The notes below the pieces were generated by a model. That model did no database searches and had not been told where the DNA came from. It saw nothing but the letters and a program-made list of their open reading frames with translations. Below are positions 25,871-39,075 of a DNA stretch of 64,000 nt, piece after piece (positions within the stretch are counted from its first letter, which is position 1; each line of letters opens with the position of its first letter). The stretch comes from Datnioides undecimradiatus (Eukaryota > Chordata > Actinopteri > Lobotiformes > Datnioididae). The position numbers and the translations under genes are program-made. The stretch spans positions 248,001-312,000 of the forward strand of contig WARS01000012.1 of assembly GCA_008933995.1 (NCBI GenBank), written 5' to 3'.

Positions 25871-28549
25871 AACGGTACAAAATGGTGCACGACTGAGGCC
25901 GGTGTTTACAAGCGTCACAGGAAGAAGATCAACAGGTTTTGCTCACCGGCTTGAATAATCGATCACAACAGGCTGCGTGAAACCACACACACAGCAGTGG
26001 GGGAAAACATTCGTCCTACTGGTGGCTGCTATAGTGGCAGCTCGCCACTAACTGGGAACAGTTGTGTTGAGAGGCACGTCTACTGATGTAAACTGATCTG
26101 TGGGAGCATATCGAAAACTTCCACAGCGTCGGGGTGAGGAATTGCTCTGGCCTGCGGACGGCAGTTGTTCTCCCTCGAGGGTGGGCAAGCATCTGGGAAG
26201 AGAAGCAGCGAGCAGGCGGATCAGGAGACGACTAGATCTGCATATTTACAGCGCGGCATTTTCAGATTGCACTCGAAGTGATCCCAAAAGGCGAGCGCGG
26301 AGAATGAGAGGCAAAGGGTCCGTGGAACTTCCCCATGAAGGCTCAGAGGGCTTACAGTAATGGCTCCCAGGCACATCTACAACCCCACTATCCTGAGAGG
26401 ACGGGGGAGGTTTCCTGTTCAACTTTCCAGTTGTGCCATTGCTCTGCATGGGAGAGAGGCTGCTCGGCTGTTTGATACCGCAATGTTCACAGAACTACAG
26501 GAAGTCAGAGGCAGTTAACAGGGAGAAGTTGAAGTTTAGCGGTTAGTCTGCAGTCCTGACACTGTGTTGGGTCATCAAAGAGGAGGATAACCTCACACAC
26601 AGGGCTAAAACACAGTCAGAGCAGAGCAGAATCAAATCTTTAGAAATGTTATTGTTTTCCTTTTTCATAATCATGCAACAGATGTTGCACAGTGGAACAC
26701 GTCTGAAGGCCATTACATGCCTCTTGTGGTCGCTGGTGCTCGCTTTTATGTGACAGGTCTCACATCTTGCAAGGATGTTATCGTAGCATGAGCGCAGAGC
26801 TCTCAAAACCTGAAACACTGCACCAAAACACCATCTGAGTTGGGCTTTAAATGCTCGCGCAGTGCTTCGTTCTCACCTGGAAAGCGTCAGTTCAGCTCTT
26901 TAAGTTTGAGATTAAAACAGATTTAGATGTTCAGGTTTCCTTTTCTTGCAAACAAACATGAGCGACAGTGCACGAAGCGTGTCTTAACGTGTCAACGTGG
27001 ATTTTAGGGCACAATAACATCTCACCCTATAGAATAACAATGACAAGAGTGCAGGAGGTATGTACAGTATACGAGTGGCTGCTGAGGGTGCATGCACAGG
27101 CGCATGCAGCATGTTTCAGCCTTAAGCCTCAGGACTGCAGCGAGGCCTGCCCATTCGATCCCTCCCCACCGGCAGGGAATTCTAGCTGATGCTGTATCCC
27201 AGTGGCCCACACTTGACTTTGGGCCTTGCCGTCTCTCCCCCAGCTGCCGTACGGCAGGCATGGGCGGCAACGCTGGCACCTGTCTTTGACAAGCCTCGGC
27301 ATTCACACTGACTCTGGTTTCCTGAGACCGGTTGCCTGACAGTCAGGTGACAAATGCTAACACACACGCTGCCTCCGACACAGACTGCAAACACGCGTGC
27401 ACACGGCAGTCCAAATCTACAGAAACCAAGAGGCACTTAACTATGATCCCCAGCCACTTAAAAAGCATCGGCGTCATAGTGAGAGAGGTCTTAGCCTCTC
27501 GTGTTTCTCTGTCTGATAGCAAACCCTGCCCAGATTCAGGCTGTGGCTTGGAGCTGTAAACCAAAGCTTACCTCAACGCCTCTCACCCCTGCGCAGCTAT
27601 GCTCTAACCACTGTTTTTGCATACCGCTCAGCTTGTGTAACCGTTGAGTGGTTTTGCTCCAGTGAGACAATGGCTGCATGACAGACTAAGCAGAGCGAAG
27701 CCACCTCGTGTCAACGGGTTGCAGGAGTCGATAAACATAAAATCGGTCCACGCTGTGCAACCTGAAGCAGCTAAAGGGCCCACATGATCGCATGACAGCA
27801 CGCTAACATAGCTGCGATCGCCTGTGGGCCAGGAAAACGCTGCTCGGGACAAAAAGGAAAGACTGCTCAGGTGCCGGTCACCGTGCTCAGGGCTTTGCAT
27901 ACCCACAGTAAACAGTGACATTCACACTGTAATTATAACTCAATTTGAAAATCCCCCCCGAGTTCAGAGAGAGTATCAAAGTCAGTCTGGGTCAGAGTGA
28001 ATCGTAACACCAACAACAACCCAGCAGCAACACCTTAAAGCTTCCATGCGCTATCTTCCCCTCACTTTTAATTACATGGAAATTAAAATGTTTGTAAAGT
28101 CTCGACAACCAGACGTTAGGTTACAGGTTTGCTCTTTAAGGGCATTTAATTTCCAACGACTGGTCACAACGGGGCCACGACTGCTGCATACGGTAAAAAC
28201 AGTCGTTTAACTCGCAGGAAGTGGGGGGTGCCGACAGGACCTGGTACTCACTCTGCCGCCCAGCGGACCACGGCCACGTTTCCCCACCTCATTTGCAAAG
28301 CAATCCCGCTTCCCTCCCACTCGGTGCACTCAGTGCATCTTTTTGTCATTTCCACGTCCGGGCTCCATTTGTTTTGTCCGCTGAGATGGAAGGAAGCAGG
28401 TCTCAAGGAGACTGCTCTGCAACCAAAGAGAGCATCTTCACATCTACCCCCTCCCTACCCAAAAGACAATACACACCCACATGCACCCGACCCACTCAGC
28501 CAACACACACTCACCTCTCCCCCGCCTGACTAATGTGCCCTGACACTCG

Positions 28550-28830
28550 TACATCACCCGTAAATTGGCCAAATGAATTAACCACGGCCCCTGCTTAGCT
28601 TTACGGGCTTTAAATGGATTTTCTCCTCTCCAGGTCTGCCCAATAATTGCATTTATCCATCTTGTTGAAGCCAGGTTTACACACTCGCCAAGATCATGCC
28701 AATCCCCGGATGCATTTTCCGCTCTGGTGGCAGGAGTGTGAGAGATTTGTCATTGGATCATAACAGGTAATTCAAACAACAATTAGCTTGACGACTCCGC
28801 CGTATGTCAATGTCTGGCTCCTTGTTGGAC
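28550..28830. promoter_or_regulatory. Candidate enhancer-like block, intron 3
   Basis: Contains AATGAATTAACC, CTTTAAATGG, CCAATAATTGCATTTATCC, GGTAATTC and ACAATTAGC within 280 bp of repeat-free sequence. Confidence 0.33.
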
Positions 28831-29839
28831 AGGACCTTGGAGATGCCTCCTCTCTCTTCATCTGCCTGTAAGACTCTCCTGGTTGCCCTTCTCTTGTGTC
28901 TCAGTGTGATAAATTGAGCCTCGTAATGCTTTTTTTATCCGTCTACCGAGCCTACAGGTTAAAGCAGCAGACACCCACAGTAGGGAAGAAAGTAGTGGCT
29001 ATCAGTCTTCCACTGTTTCATTGTTCACAAACACACATTCAGACAGAGCGCGGAGGCTGGGTAAAGGCAGAGCTGCGAACGCCGGCATCAGTGGGGGTCA
29101 TCTCCACACTTGTGAATGTTTGAACAGAAGTGCATTAGACACTGGGGGGGGCCCAGAGGACAATTCAGCTATGTAAACACGCAGCGACTTCCTTCCCTCG
29201 GCTCCTCCAGGCCTGCACTGAGACGAGTCACTGTTTAAACAGCACACACAGCATTCCTGTGCCTGGGCCGCGGCCAGCTGCTGCATCCTCACTGCAGGCC
29301 CGCCTGAGCAGGGGCAGATACAGGCCTTACAACAGCAAGGGTCAACCACGACGGACAAAGGGCTTTTATAGACGTGCAAAACTGAACCTCATCTACTAGA
29401 AACGCTCCAGAGGCCTGCGCGGGCTACTTAAACACCAACTGCCACGGCGACCTCCCACGGAAGACAGACTAGCCACAGACAGAGCGACAATCGTCACGTC
29501 GGCGAAGGGCCCATCCTGAAATCTTAACCACTCGATGCCACCTGTAATGACGAGAGCTGGGAATTTATCTTTATTGATATTCCAAATATGCAAAGTGTGG
29601 CGGCCAATAAAGATAGGGGCGGCAGTAAAGCGGAGATAAAGAGAGTCCTGGTTCTAAAGGGCACTATGACGTGCATCACATGACACAAAGGCCAACGCCA
29701 ACCCGCACCCATGATGCCAGTCTCCTAACTTTCATTATGACTAAACACATTTCAGATTCCCTGATAATATCTAAAACTCACCTTTGGCTTACAAACTCAA
29801 ATAACTTAGGACTACCACCAATAATCCACACGTCCAAAC

Positions 29840-30152
29840 TCAAATATCACGATATCTTTAACAAAATACCCACGTATCGTAACGATACTGTAGAGATGAC
29901 CATCGGTGCTTTCACGAAATGTTTACATTTTGAGATTTTTTAATAAATAATCATCGGTAACGTGAACATAATGACCGAGCGGGTGAAGGGAAATGACAGA
30001 AAAGCTAAAACAAAGTCTGATAAATTCAGAAAAATCACATCCCGTGGCTGTAAATCCAGGCTTCAAAACCAGGAAAAGACAAACACTGATGTCATCGAAC
30101 GAACTCATAGCCCTGGACGTAACAATCAACACATAGCCCAGCCCCACTTATC
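29840..30152 (+). mobile_element. Interspersed DNA-repeat copy (hAT-like teleost family)
   Basis: Stretches such as CACGATATCTTTAAC, CGATACTGTAGAGATGACC, ATCGGTGCTTTCACGAAATG, AATAATCATCGGTAACGTG and AACCAGGAAAAGACAAACAC match a repeat I recognise from many teleost genomes. The right terminus here reads CATAGCCCAGCCCC, a decayed form of the usual ATTGCCCAGCCC end. The left boundary is approximate. Assignment as hAT-like is from memory; there is no coding region. Confidence 0.55.
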
Positions 30153-30819
30153 AACTACTAATACATTTATAATGCTCCAAAACAGTTATAGTATACTGGT
30201 TTATCTTGCAAATACAGGGCGTCTCATCCACAAAAGATAATATTATGTTAAGGTGTTCAAGTCTGGGATTTCTGTATCTACACACATATATAAAATAAAG
30301 ACATCCGTGATGTTTCAGGCCAGTATCTTCTTACTTGTTTATCCGCAAAAAGACAAACTTTAGGATTTTGTGGTGTTAATTTCGTGCCATTTAAGCTTCC
30401 AGACCTAAAAAGGAAACTCAATCTCTCGCTTCGACAGCTTTGGAAACTGCCACGAGTGAAACCTGGCGAATAAAAGACTCGTGTCCCATTTTTGGGGTCA
30501 GGAAGACCCATCATTACGGGGGAAACCAGGAAGCAGAATAATCATCCAAGGCAGCGCCGCCGTGCCAAAGAGTGTAAACCCAAGAACGGGAACATGTGCG
30601 GCACAAATCTACATTTAATATTTACCACAGGGGCCTCGTAAATCAGCTGTCACTCAGGCTCGGTTTTATTATAGGAAGGCTACAACCTTTGCTTCCTGCC
30701 TGTGTCCGTGCAGAGCCGCCAACGACGGCGAACTGCAGGTCATGATTTCAATCAAACAGCAATTTCAGGGTGACTAGACTGCATTGTTTTCCACCTCAGC
30801 AGTGCCACGCTCCCTCTCG

Positions 30820-30843
30820 TCTGTCTGTCTGTCTGTCTGTCTG
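30820..30843. repeat. (CTGT)n tetranucleotide repeat
   Basis: About six CTGT units in intron 3. Confidence 0.93.
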
Positions 30844-31559
30844 CCAGCTCCTCTGTCTGACTGTCCGTCCGTCAGTTCGACCCTCCAGGCCGGACGGCAA
30901 AGGCCACCTCGCCTTCACCTCGGGACAGTTGTCCAAACAAGACGCTCCATTCACTCCGACCCCTGGAGGGAGGGAGGCCATCGACAATTCACTCAGCGGC
31001 GTGAGTCAATTTGTTCACTTTTGGAGTTGACCCTGAACGCTGCTGACACACCAGCCTCTCACTGGAGTGGAAGGAACACGTAATATCGAGGACATCTGGG
31101 AGCGCTGGGAGCTCCTTTAAAAGCCGAAAACACGCTAAAAACCCACCTCCACACGTGTGTTTTGACTTTCAGAACATGTGACAAATAAAGTTTAAACGTA
31201 AAAATCCATTCTGGGGCGCGGCAAAGACAGAGAAAAGGCAAATGATGTTTAAAAAGTGATAAAAAATGGGATTAATTGAACACAAAGTGTGCAAAGCACT
31301 TTTTACAGACACTTTAAACAGTTGCATTTCAGTCCACAACCAATCACATTTCTGCAAAACAAAAGCACTTCATGCACTCCCCCCATGCGCGATTACCTGC
31401 ACAATGGCTGGCAACTCAGCGCTCACATGTTAGGCGTAGGCCATGTGTGGATGTGACAAGCTGTTCACATGAAATGTTATCTAGCGCCGTACACAAGTTG
31501 ACAGCTGTCTCTTTACAAGGGGCGTATTATTATTGTGTGTAAATACGTTTCTAACAGCT

Positions 31560-32060
31560 GGTTTAAGAGCTAACACGGGAATTTGCTCTTAATCTGTTTT
31601 CCGCTGGAATTGGTTCATCAGCCCGGAGGAGAAAAAATAAAAAACAGGGGAGGAATCGAACGGCACGCCAGAGCAAAGGGGTTACATTTTATTAGCCTTG
31701 TGCATTTTCAAGTAATCTCGCCAACATTTTTTTCCAAATCCCACCATAATCCGCAGATTAGTAGATGAATTCATTTCTGCTCGCGCTCTTAAAAACCTCC
31801 CTCACCTTTTCGCGGGCGGTTATGAATCCGCCACCTTTAACGACAAACAAGCAGACGATCACCTCATTAGCGGCTCCGCTTTTTCCCCGACGCGCGCACG
31901 ACCACGCGCAGCTTATCCCGCCACAATTAAAAGTTTAATTAGTAGATTAAAAATACACTGACTGGAGTTTTATCACCTTAAACTCCTCCATTATGTGTTT
32001 GGCGCACACAAAGTGCCTCCTTCCCATCAGAGCCATTTTGAACAGATTATGTGCGCACAC
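31560..32060. promoter_or_regulatory. Candidate enhancer-like block, intron 3
   Basis: Contains CCTCATTAGCGG, CCGCCACAATTAAAAG directly followed by TTTAATTAGTAGATTAAA, then CCTCCATTATGTG. The paired TTTAATTAG/AATTAAA cores near 31925-31950 stand out. Confidence 0.35.
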
Positions 32061-32347
32061 AAATTCCCTTGACTGCATTAAGACTGGAGATACAAACTAG
32101 GTGCAGAAACAAGGGGGAGAAAACACAATCTGCATACTGAGGAGTGTGTAGCTGGACATAGTTTTATACTGCAGTGTTTACGTTTAATATTATGTATTTA
32201 AATATTGCAGGATGTAGGAGCTCAGACACCTAATGTAGGAAATTAATTTTTGCTGATTAAGGAAGATGCCACTGTTTTCCACCCGTGCCGCCTGCCTATT
32301 CATGTAGCAGAGCGCAAAAAGAGAGAAACATAAGTACAAAGTCATTT

Positions 32348-32371
32348 AAAAAAAAAAAAAAAAAAAAAAAA
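32348..32371. repeat. Poly-A run (24 A)
   Basis: A pure A run with no recognisable retroposon body upstream. Confidence 0.95.
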
Positions 32372-32574
32372 GATACGAGCATGAATGAGATTCTTCTTCT
32401 GTGGTGCGTTCCAGAGCGTCCTGCCACATCCATAAAAGGCTGGCGTACCACAGGTGTTCACTGCACACTGGCACGGCTAGTCATTATCTAGCCCGACATG
32501 ATCATTAAGAGCTGCGATGGCAGTGTGGCACCTCCTCCCTGCATGCATGCACGCACGCACACACACAAGCTGGG

Positions 32575-32658
32575 AAAAAAAAAAAAAAAAAACTCCAGTG
32601 GAGACTCGAGCACTCCCTATCAGTTGTTGTAAAAAAAAAAAAAAAAAGGGGGGGGGGG
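32575..32658. repeat. Two poly-A runs and a poly-G run
   Basis: A18 at 32575-32592, then A17 at 32631-32647 directly followed by G11 at 32648-32658. Confidence 0.93.
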
Positions 32659-32902
32659 TGAGAGGGGAAGCTCCTTTCTCAACGAAAAGCATGTCAGCGC
32701 CGGTGCACTTTGACCCTTCCCATACACACTCCACAATCCAAACAGAAGGCCGGCACCAACAGAATTCCTCCGGCGGCGCGGCGGCCCTCTCACCCGGAGC
32801 TCTTAAGGCTAATTTTTTTTGATGACGGCGAGGGTGGGAAGTGCGGAGAGCGACGTGCTGGAGAGCCTGGTTTGGTGGGTGAGCCGAGCGGTGGGCAGGG
32901 GG

Positions 32903-32933
<31 letters not shown>

Positions 32934-32951
32934 CAGCAGCAGCAGCAGCAG
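32903..32951. repeat. (CAG)n trinucleotide repeat, one GAG interruption
   Basis: About 16 CAG units with a single G-for-C interruption near the centre. On the tcf7l2 sense strand it reads CTG. It lies deep in intron 3 and is not part of a supported coding frame. Confidence 0.95.
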
Positions 32952-33839
32952 ACGGGGGCCGATTCACAGGCAGGAACCACACACATGAGCACATGCCTGC
33001 TCGTCAAGCGTGGCTGAAAACTGAAACTTGCCTGCTCCAATCTGCGCTGCTCTGCGCTCAGTCCCTGCTGGGCCGTTTTGTTTTTTTTTTCTTCTTTAAA
33101 CGGGAAGATAAATGTGAAGCCTAGGGGCACTATTGTTTGGACATCTAACCAGGAACTGTCGCTGCTCTCATTGCCCTGGCATTAACAGCAATTATGCGCT
33201 CTATTCAGACGGCTTTTGTGCGTCCGACCCCCCTCGGCCCCCCCACCGCCCTTGCCGTCACCCCTTCGTCCCCCCTCCACTCACGCACACGCAGCCCTAA
33301 CACACATTTCCCCCGCTGTAGCCCCCTCCATCCGCCCGTGCTTTTCCCTCCACCCTACTCTGCTGCTGGTGAACTCATTTTAGCTACTGGAGCCTCTGGT
33401 CCCCGTATGAATGAACTTACAGAAATATGCACATTCAGGCGAGAAAAGACGAAGAGGAGGAAAAGAAAGAAGAAGAAGAAATGCACATACCGGACGTATT
33501 TCTGGAGCGGTACCTGAGCTCAAACAATCCTGCATACAACATTTCTTCACCTCAATCAAAAATGCGCCACGGTTAAATGTGGCTGGATGCACATTTGAAC
33601 AAAGTACTCGACACATTCCTCAACGCTCGTTCTCCCCTTGCAGAAATGACATTTTAAATGGTTGTGTCATTGCAAAAAGAAAAGCCAATTCAAGGCTAAT
33701 CATCTCTAAAAACTAGCAAATGCTAACCTCGTATCTAAAAGATGCGATCCAATAGTCATTCACCTTATCTTTCAGCTGGATGCAGTGCAGCTACAATGCC
33801 AAATAAAATCTCAAGAAATCTCCAGCGACCACTTCAAAT

Positions 33840-34000
33840 GATCTTATCATATCTCCAATAAGTCTTTATGAAAACGGCCGCACGTTAAACTCCATCGGCT
33901 GGGGAAGTGCGAGACGCTTAATAACCCTGTCCTTACGTGTGATTGTACTGGGCCATAACGAGGATGGTGGATCAGCTAATGTCCTTCAGGTTTAATAATA
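33840..34000. promoter_or_regulatory. Candidate non-coding regulatory block, intron 3
   Basis: Unique sequence with CCAATAAGTC, GTTAAACTCC, GCTTAATAACC, GGCCATAACG and CAGCTAATG motifs. Confidence 0.27.
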
Positions 34001-34273
34001 AAAAAGAAAAAAAAATAATTCACAAACAGCACTCTCAGGTACGTTCGGCGTGCATCCGCGCTTAAATCTTAAAAATTGCAAACTATTTCTTGTAAACGGT
34101 GACTCATTTCTTTCTGAAATATCGTTGGTGCAATCTGCACTGCTTTTGAGATTAAAAGTGAACTTGCCAGCGATTCCGGGGAGTGCAAGATGTGCAGTCC
34201 ACCGAGGGAAAAAACAGTAAATAAAAATAAAGCAAAGTAGGTGGATACACATTTAACTGGTGGCTGCATGCAC

Positions 34274-34277
34274 GCAC

Positions 34278-34308
<31 letters not shown>

Positions 34309-34319
34309 CACACACACAG
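34274..34319. repeat. (CA)n microsatellite, interrupted
   Basis: CA units with one AA and one GA interruption. Confidence 0.93.
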
Positions 34320-35001
34320 AACGTTAATTTCCATGTTTCAGAGGGAGCCCCCAAAGCCCCTGTAGACCAGGAGCAGAGACTAGCCTATATTTAACAGATG
34401 ACAAAAGTTGCATTCCAGATGTACAGTACTATCTTTGTGTTGAGCTCTATAGAAATGCACGGGAGAAAGAGGGAGCGAGGGTGGTGGTGGTGGTGGGGAA
34501 TGCTGCTGGGAAGAAGGGGGTTACACTAGGGCTGTATGGAGAGGTTGTGGGGGGGTGGGGGGGGCACCAGTGCACAGCTGCTAAACTAATGCCTTTTTTT
34601 CCCTTTGCTCAGGCACAGAGAAGCAGAGTGTGGTGGCTCACTGACAGAAACATGGACGGATACAGGAGGTGAAAATGGATTCAGCCATTCGAATAAAAAT
34701 TAAATGACCAAAATAAATAAATGAATAAAAACAAAAAACGTCCACGCTGTGCTGCGACTTAACGGGCGTAATCTGCTACACTGGAGTCAAAAAACATCAG
34801 GCATCAGATGAGCTGCGACTGCATTAAAAACAATGAAGTCAATGATTTAATTTAAAAAAAAAAAAAAGGTTCAGGCCCCAAAACCAGACTGACTGCAGCT
34901 GAACGTCAGCTACACCCAAACCCAGCTCGCACCGTCAGCGGGGACACGCCGCTCCCTTTGCACTAGTTAAAAATCTGATTGGAAACACACTCACAAACTG
35001 A

Positions 35002-35022
35002 TTTTTTTTTTTTTTTTTTTTT
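35002..35022. repeat. Poly-T run (21 T)
   Basis: A pure T run in intron 3. Confidence 0.95.
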
Positions 35023-35122
35023 GCCTCTGTGGCGTTTCGAGCAGAGCGACAGATCGACGAGCGCGTGAGCTCCCAGCCTGCCAACATCATCAGCATTAGA
35101 CAATTAAGCCTCGCTAGCTGAA

Positions 35123-35181
35123 AGAGAGAGAGAGAGAAGATATATATATATATAGATATACATATATATATAGATATATAT
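35123..35181. repeat. (GA)n followed by imperfect (TA)n
   Basis: GAGAGA at 35123-35137, then TATATA repeats broken by GATA units to 35181. Confidence 0.93.
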
Positions 35182-35389
35182 CTTCTTGGTAAATATTTAC
35201 TGCACAAATCTTTTCCATTCATTCACCAGGCACCGACAAAACCTTACTGTACTCCCTCTCCCTCTCTTTCTGAGTCCCCCACCACCACCCTCCCACCCCC
35301 CCCACCCCTACATCTGCGATTCATTGACTTTACAATTTACCACATGTCGAGATGGGAGAGGTCGAGCCTCCATCTGAATCACGGCACAA

Positions 35390-36060
35390 ATATGCGAGTG
35401 ATTTATTGTTTTAAAAACCCTGGGCCGATTTAGTGCAACTCCACTTTTCCTGAGCATTACTCCTATTGGCAGACCATGAACAATTACAGTTTGGACTAAT
35501 TAAGCTCCGAGAATGTGCTGTGCACCGCTAATGTCTAGCAGGCCCCAATTTTAGTTTAATGGTGCCAAACTTTGCTTCCCAGCCCCCCCTGACACCCCGA
35601 CACCCCCCCTTTCTCTAACTTAACTCCTCAAATCCAAAGCAGATTGTGCTTTTTATGACTGTTTATTGAGTCGAAGAAAAATAAGGACCTTTTCTTTCCC
35701 CCTCTCCTCGCATAGGATGAGAGAGACAGCAGAGAGGGAGAGAGGGAGCACAAAAAGGAGTAGTGGGAGGGAGAGAGAGAGAGAGAGCGGGAGCCGCTTC
35801 CGCCATACTTTGTAAACAAAAGTGATTTGCAAGACAAAAGGAGCGCAACCTTCCGACTAAATTCAGAGTGCGTTTTGCGGCTGGAGGCGCAAAATGCGGC
35901 CGCGTCGTGCCACGAAACCCCCCGCGGACGCCAATTAGGCCCCATTAACATGTAAAGCCAATTTGATAAGGTGTGGGCCCTATCCCTTAAATCCGCATTA
36001 AACTATCTTTCCCCTTGTCACAGCCAAAAATCCATTTACAGCAGCCGAACACACATAATC
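35390..36060. promoter_or_regulatory. Candidate enhancer-like block, intron 3
   Basis: Two unique sub-blocks flank a GA-rich tract (about 35710-35790). The first has CCTATTGGC, GAACAATTAC, GGACTAATTAAGC, CCGCTAATG and CCAATTTTAGTTTAATGG. The second has GCCAATTAGG, CCCATTAAC, CCAATTTGATAAGG and CGCATTAAAC. It lies about 4 kb downstream of exon 3. Confidence 0.35.
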
Positions 36061-36593
36061 CATATGATATACCATTGTTATGCTTATGCCCGCTGCCCCG
36101 TTTAGGAAAGATACTGTCTGTCTGTGTCAATTATGGCAGATAAGGCCGCAGCAGTGTGTGCATGTGTGTGCGTGTGTGTGTGTGCACGTGAGCACAAAGG
36201 CGGCGGTGTTGCGTTCACATCTGCATGTTCATTACAATAATCTGACCAGAAAATCCTCCTTTATTTACTCCCCCTAAAATCAGGCCGGCGAAAAGGAAGT
36301 GGCCGCCCCCCCCCCGGGCGGAGGCGGATTGATTTGGGTTTTATTTTATTTTATTTTCCCAGGAAAAGGTGAATCCGCGGCGGCATGGGCGATCCTGGCA
36401 CGGCGGCGCAACTGAGACAAAGAGGGAAAAGGGGAGAAGAGCTATTGTTTCAACCACACAAAGCCTTTCCACCGTCTTGTAGTAGAATCGCCACGGGTTC
36501 TGGGAGCGTCTCTTTTCACTCTAAACGCAGCGGTGGATGCTTGGTGTTGCGTTTTCACCCCCGCCTCCCTCCCTCTCCACCCTCCCACCCCTC

Positions 36594-36612
36594 CACACAC
36601 ACACACACACAC
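36594..36612. repeat. (CA)n microsatellite
   Basis: A short CA run in a C-rich context. Confidence 0.9.
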
Positions 36613-38289
36613 ATCCTACTGCCCCTCCACTTTCTTGTTCTTTTTTAAACTACTCGTAATTATACGTCGAAACTCAAAACCTCCGCCAAAAGTCTCCAGG
36701 CTTGGAGAATTATGGGGCCAGGGGTGGCGTCAAATATCTTAACATTCATAAGTCCGAGAGGCAGTAAATAAAGCCAGTGGATTTACGGCCCTGCAGCCCC
36801 GATGCAGGAGAGCTGGCCGCCCAGATCCCGCTCTCCCTCCCTGAGCCTCTGCGTCTCCAGACCTGTTGAGGTGTGATGTTAGCCCACAGCACCGGAGTTA
36901 ACCCGCCACCTTTTTTCACTAGACCTGCGTTAGCATCGGCAGGAAACAAAAGGCAGACGGGGAGAGGGGAAGGGAGACAGAGAGAGAGCAGGGAAAGTGA
37001 AAGGAGATAGAAAACCAGGGGTGAAGCGGGCAGGCCACTGCTCCAATTCGACCTGCACCCAGTGATCCAGCAGGCCTTTGTGTGAGGTTTAGGGGAGGAG
37101 GGAGACGGCGGAGGAGGAGAAGAGGAGGACAGGAAGGCTTTTAAGACCCGGGCACAACGTCACGTCAAATTGCTAAACGATACTAAATTGTGAGCCTCCT
37201 TGGACTTAGGTGGTAGGAAAAACAAATTCTCACTGATTATGGCTCCCAGAGGTCAGACAAATTATGGTGACTGCCACATGCAGGAATTTTTCTGTCCACC
37301 CGCAAGTGATGCAAATATAAAAAAAATGTAAAAAAAAACATAAAAATGACTAAAACAACGTTTAAACGTCTAAAACAGATCAGGACGGGAACATCAATAA
37401 ATTATTCAATCCAAAAAATTTTACCACACAGAAATCACAAAACCTCAATTTAAAACCACCGTAGTAATAATAAATACGAAAATGCAGATTTAAAGAGGCC
37501 ACATCCTAAAAATGATACCACATCGTCGCCCAGACCGGGAGGAGCAGGGGAAGGAGAGCGGTGAAGGGAAAAGCAGCGAGAATCAAAAGCCTTTTCGTGA
37601 CAAGACAGAGAAAAGTCTCATTCCAATAATACGAGCAGTCATATTCAGCGCCTCACATGACACGTTAGGGAGCGAGACAGCTAATCAATGTCCAGGTGAA
37701 TTATTTATGCCAGCTTTAAGTCTAATACATTTATATTACAGCGACCGCTGACTTCAAAGCTCTAATGGCTGGACACACAGGGCGCTGCAGACAGTGGGGG
37801 CCGAGGCGGTACAGTAGGAGGATCGCCGCAAGCCGGCAAACCCTGTTCATCTACAGTATCTGTTCAGGTGCATCGGTGAATTAAAGCTGCTGTCTCCTAA
37901 CGTGCAAATAAAGCAGCTCCTTGATAAACAGCAGTGGCTTTTGGGTTTTTGCAGTGACTTTATCTGGTGCATGCGAGAGCGATGCGCAGAAGAGAGGCCA
38001 AACAGCAGGTAACAAATCAAAGAGCGTGCGTTTTAAAAATTATTTTTCAAGCCGATCTGAATTTTGCCTTGAAATAGCATTTCAGGGGTGGAATTGAGAG
38101 AGCAAAAGGTCCCCACTGTCTCGCCGCAGCATCCTCCAGCCGTGCCACACAATTTGCTGCCCTCCTAACTGCTGCATAAGCACAATGAAACGAGCGCTCC
38201 ACGGACGAGTGCAGGACACAGCACCGCGATGGCCACAAAGACAACCATCAACCTCTGCCACCGAAACAAGGAAGTGCCTCGGTTCAAAT

Positions 38290-38322
38290 CGCGTGCGTGC
38301 GTGCGTGTGTGCGTGCGAGTGT
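38290..38322. repeat. (GCGT)n degenerate repeat
   Basis: GCGTGCGTGC units with GTGT variants. Confidence 0.88.
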
Positions 38323-38740
38323 TGCTGTGAATGCGTGCTTGTGTCAGTGCTCTGATGAGAATAATGAGTGACTAAGTCCACATACCAGCCGGTAGCGTTA
38401 ACAAGGCCGGCTGACTAAGAGGGAAAGAATGGCAAAACGTTCTCATGTGTGCATATGCCGGGAATGATCGAATCTTTTCAACAATAAAAAATCATAATAA
38501 TAACAACAATAATAATAATAAAAAACAAATTAAACACACACACACACACACTTGGAAAGGATTGTGTAAGCAGCAGAAATGATTGCATGTGAGACCCCAG
38601 GTGATCGTGTAGAGTGAGCTGAGAAGCACAAAAGAAGGCACTGCGTGTCAGACGCTGTGCATTTATTTTCAAGGTGTGCACGGCGTGCAAAAAAATAAAT
38701 AAATCAGGTAGGTAATATCAGTTTCGTTAGCCTGAGCTGA

Positions 38741-38769
38741 GGTGGTGGTGGTGGTGGTGGTGGTGGTGG
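38741..38769. repeat. (GGT)n trinucleotide repeat
   Basis: About nine GGT units. Confidence 0.93.
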
Positions 38770-39050
38770 GGGTCACATTTCCTAATGCCTGGTCTTTGCC
38801 TTAACCTTGTAAAATGAGATGACAGGTCCTAAAGTGCAGACTTGTAATTGCAACCGTTAAAATAAGGGGGGCAAAACAAAAAAAACAAAACACCCATGGT
38901 CTGAGAAAATGATTCCGCTTAAGGATCGCCATGGCCCAGTGGGACCGGCGAGGTGCTGAGCAAATGAGTAAGTGTGCATAATTACAGCACGGCTGATTGT
39001 GTCTAAATAACATGAATTTATTTATAAATATGGGTTTACATGGCACGTGC

Positions 39051-39075
39051 TTTTTTTTTTTTTTTTTTTTTTTTT
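39051..39075. repeat. Poly-T run (25 T)
   Basis: A pure T run about 1 kb downstream, in gene sense, of exon 3. Confidence 0.95.

Noticed and set aside
32477-33130. Longest minus-strand open frame (217 codons) across the CAG repeat
   Set aside because: It is low-complexity: cysteine runs from the trinucleotide repeat and phenylalanine/lysine runs from homopolymers. It lacks domain content and lies within the tcf7l2 intron.
38275-38300. B-box-like GGTTCAAATCG suggesting a tRNA gene
   Set aside because: No matching A box or cloverleaf upstream; a GCGT repeat follows directly.
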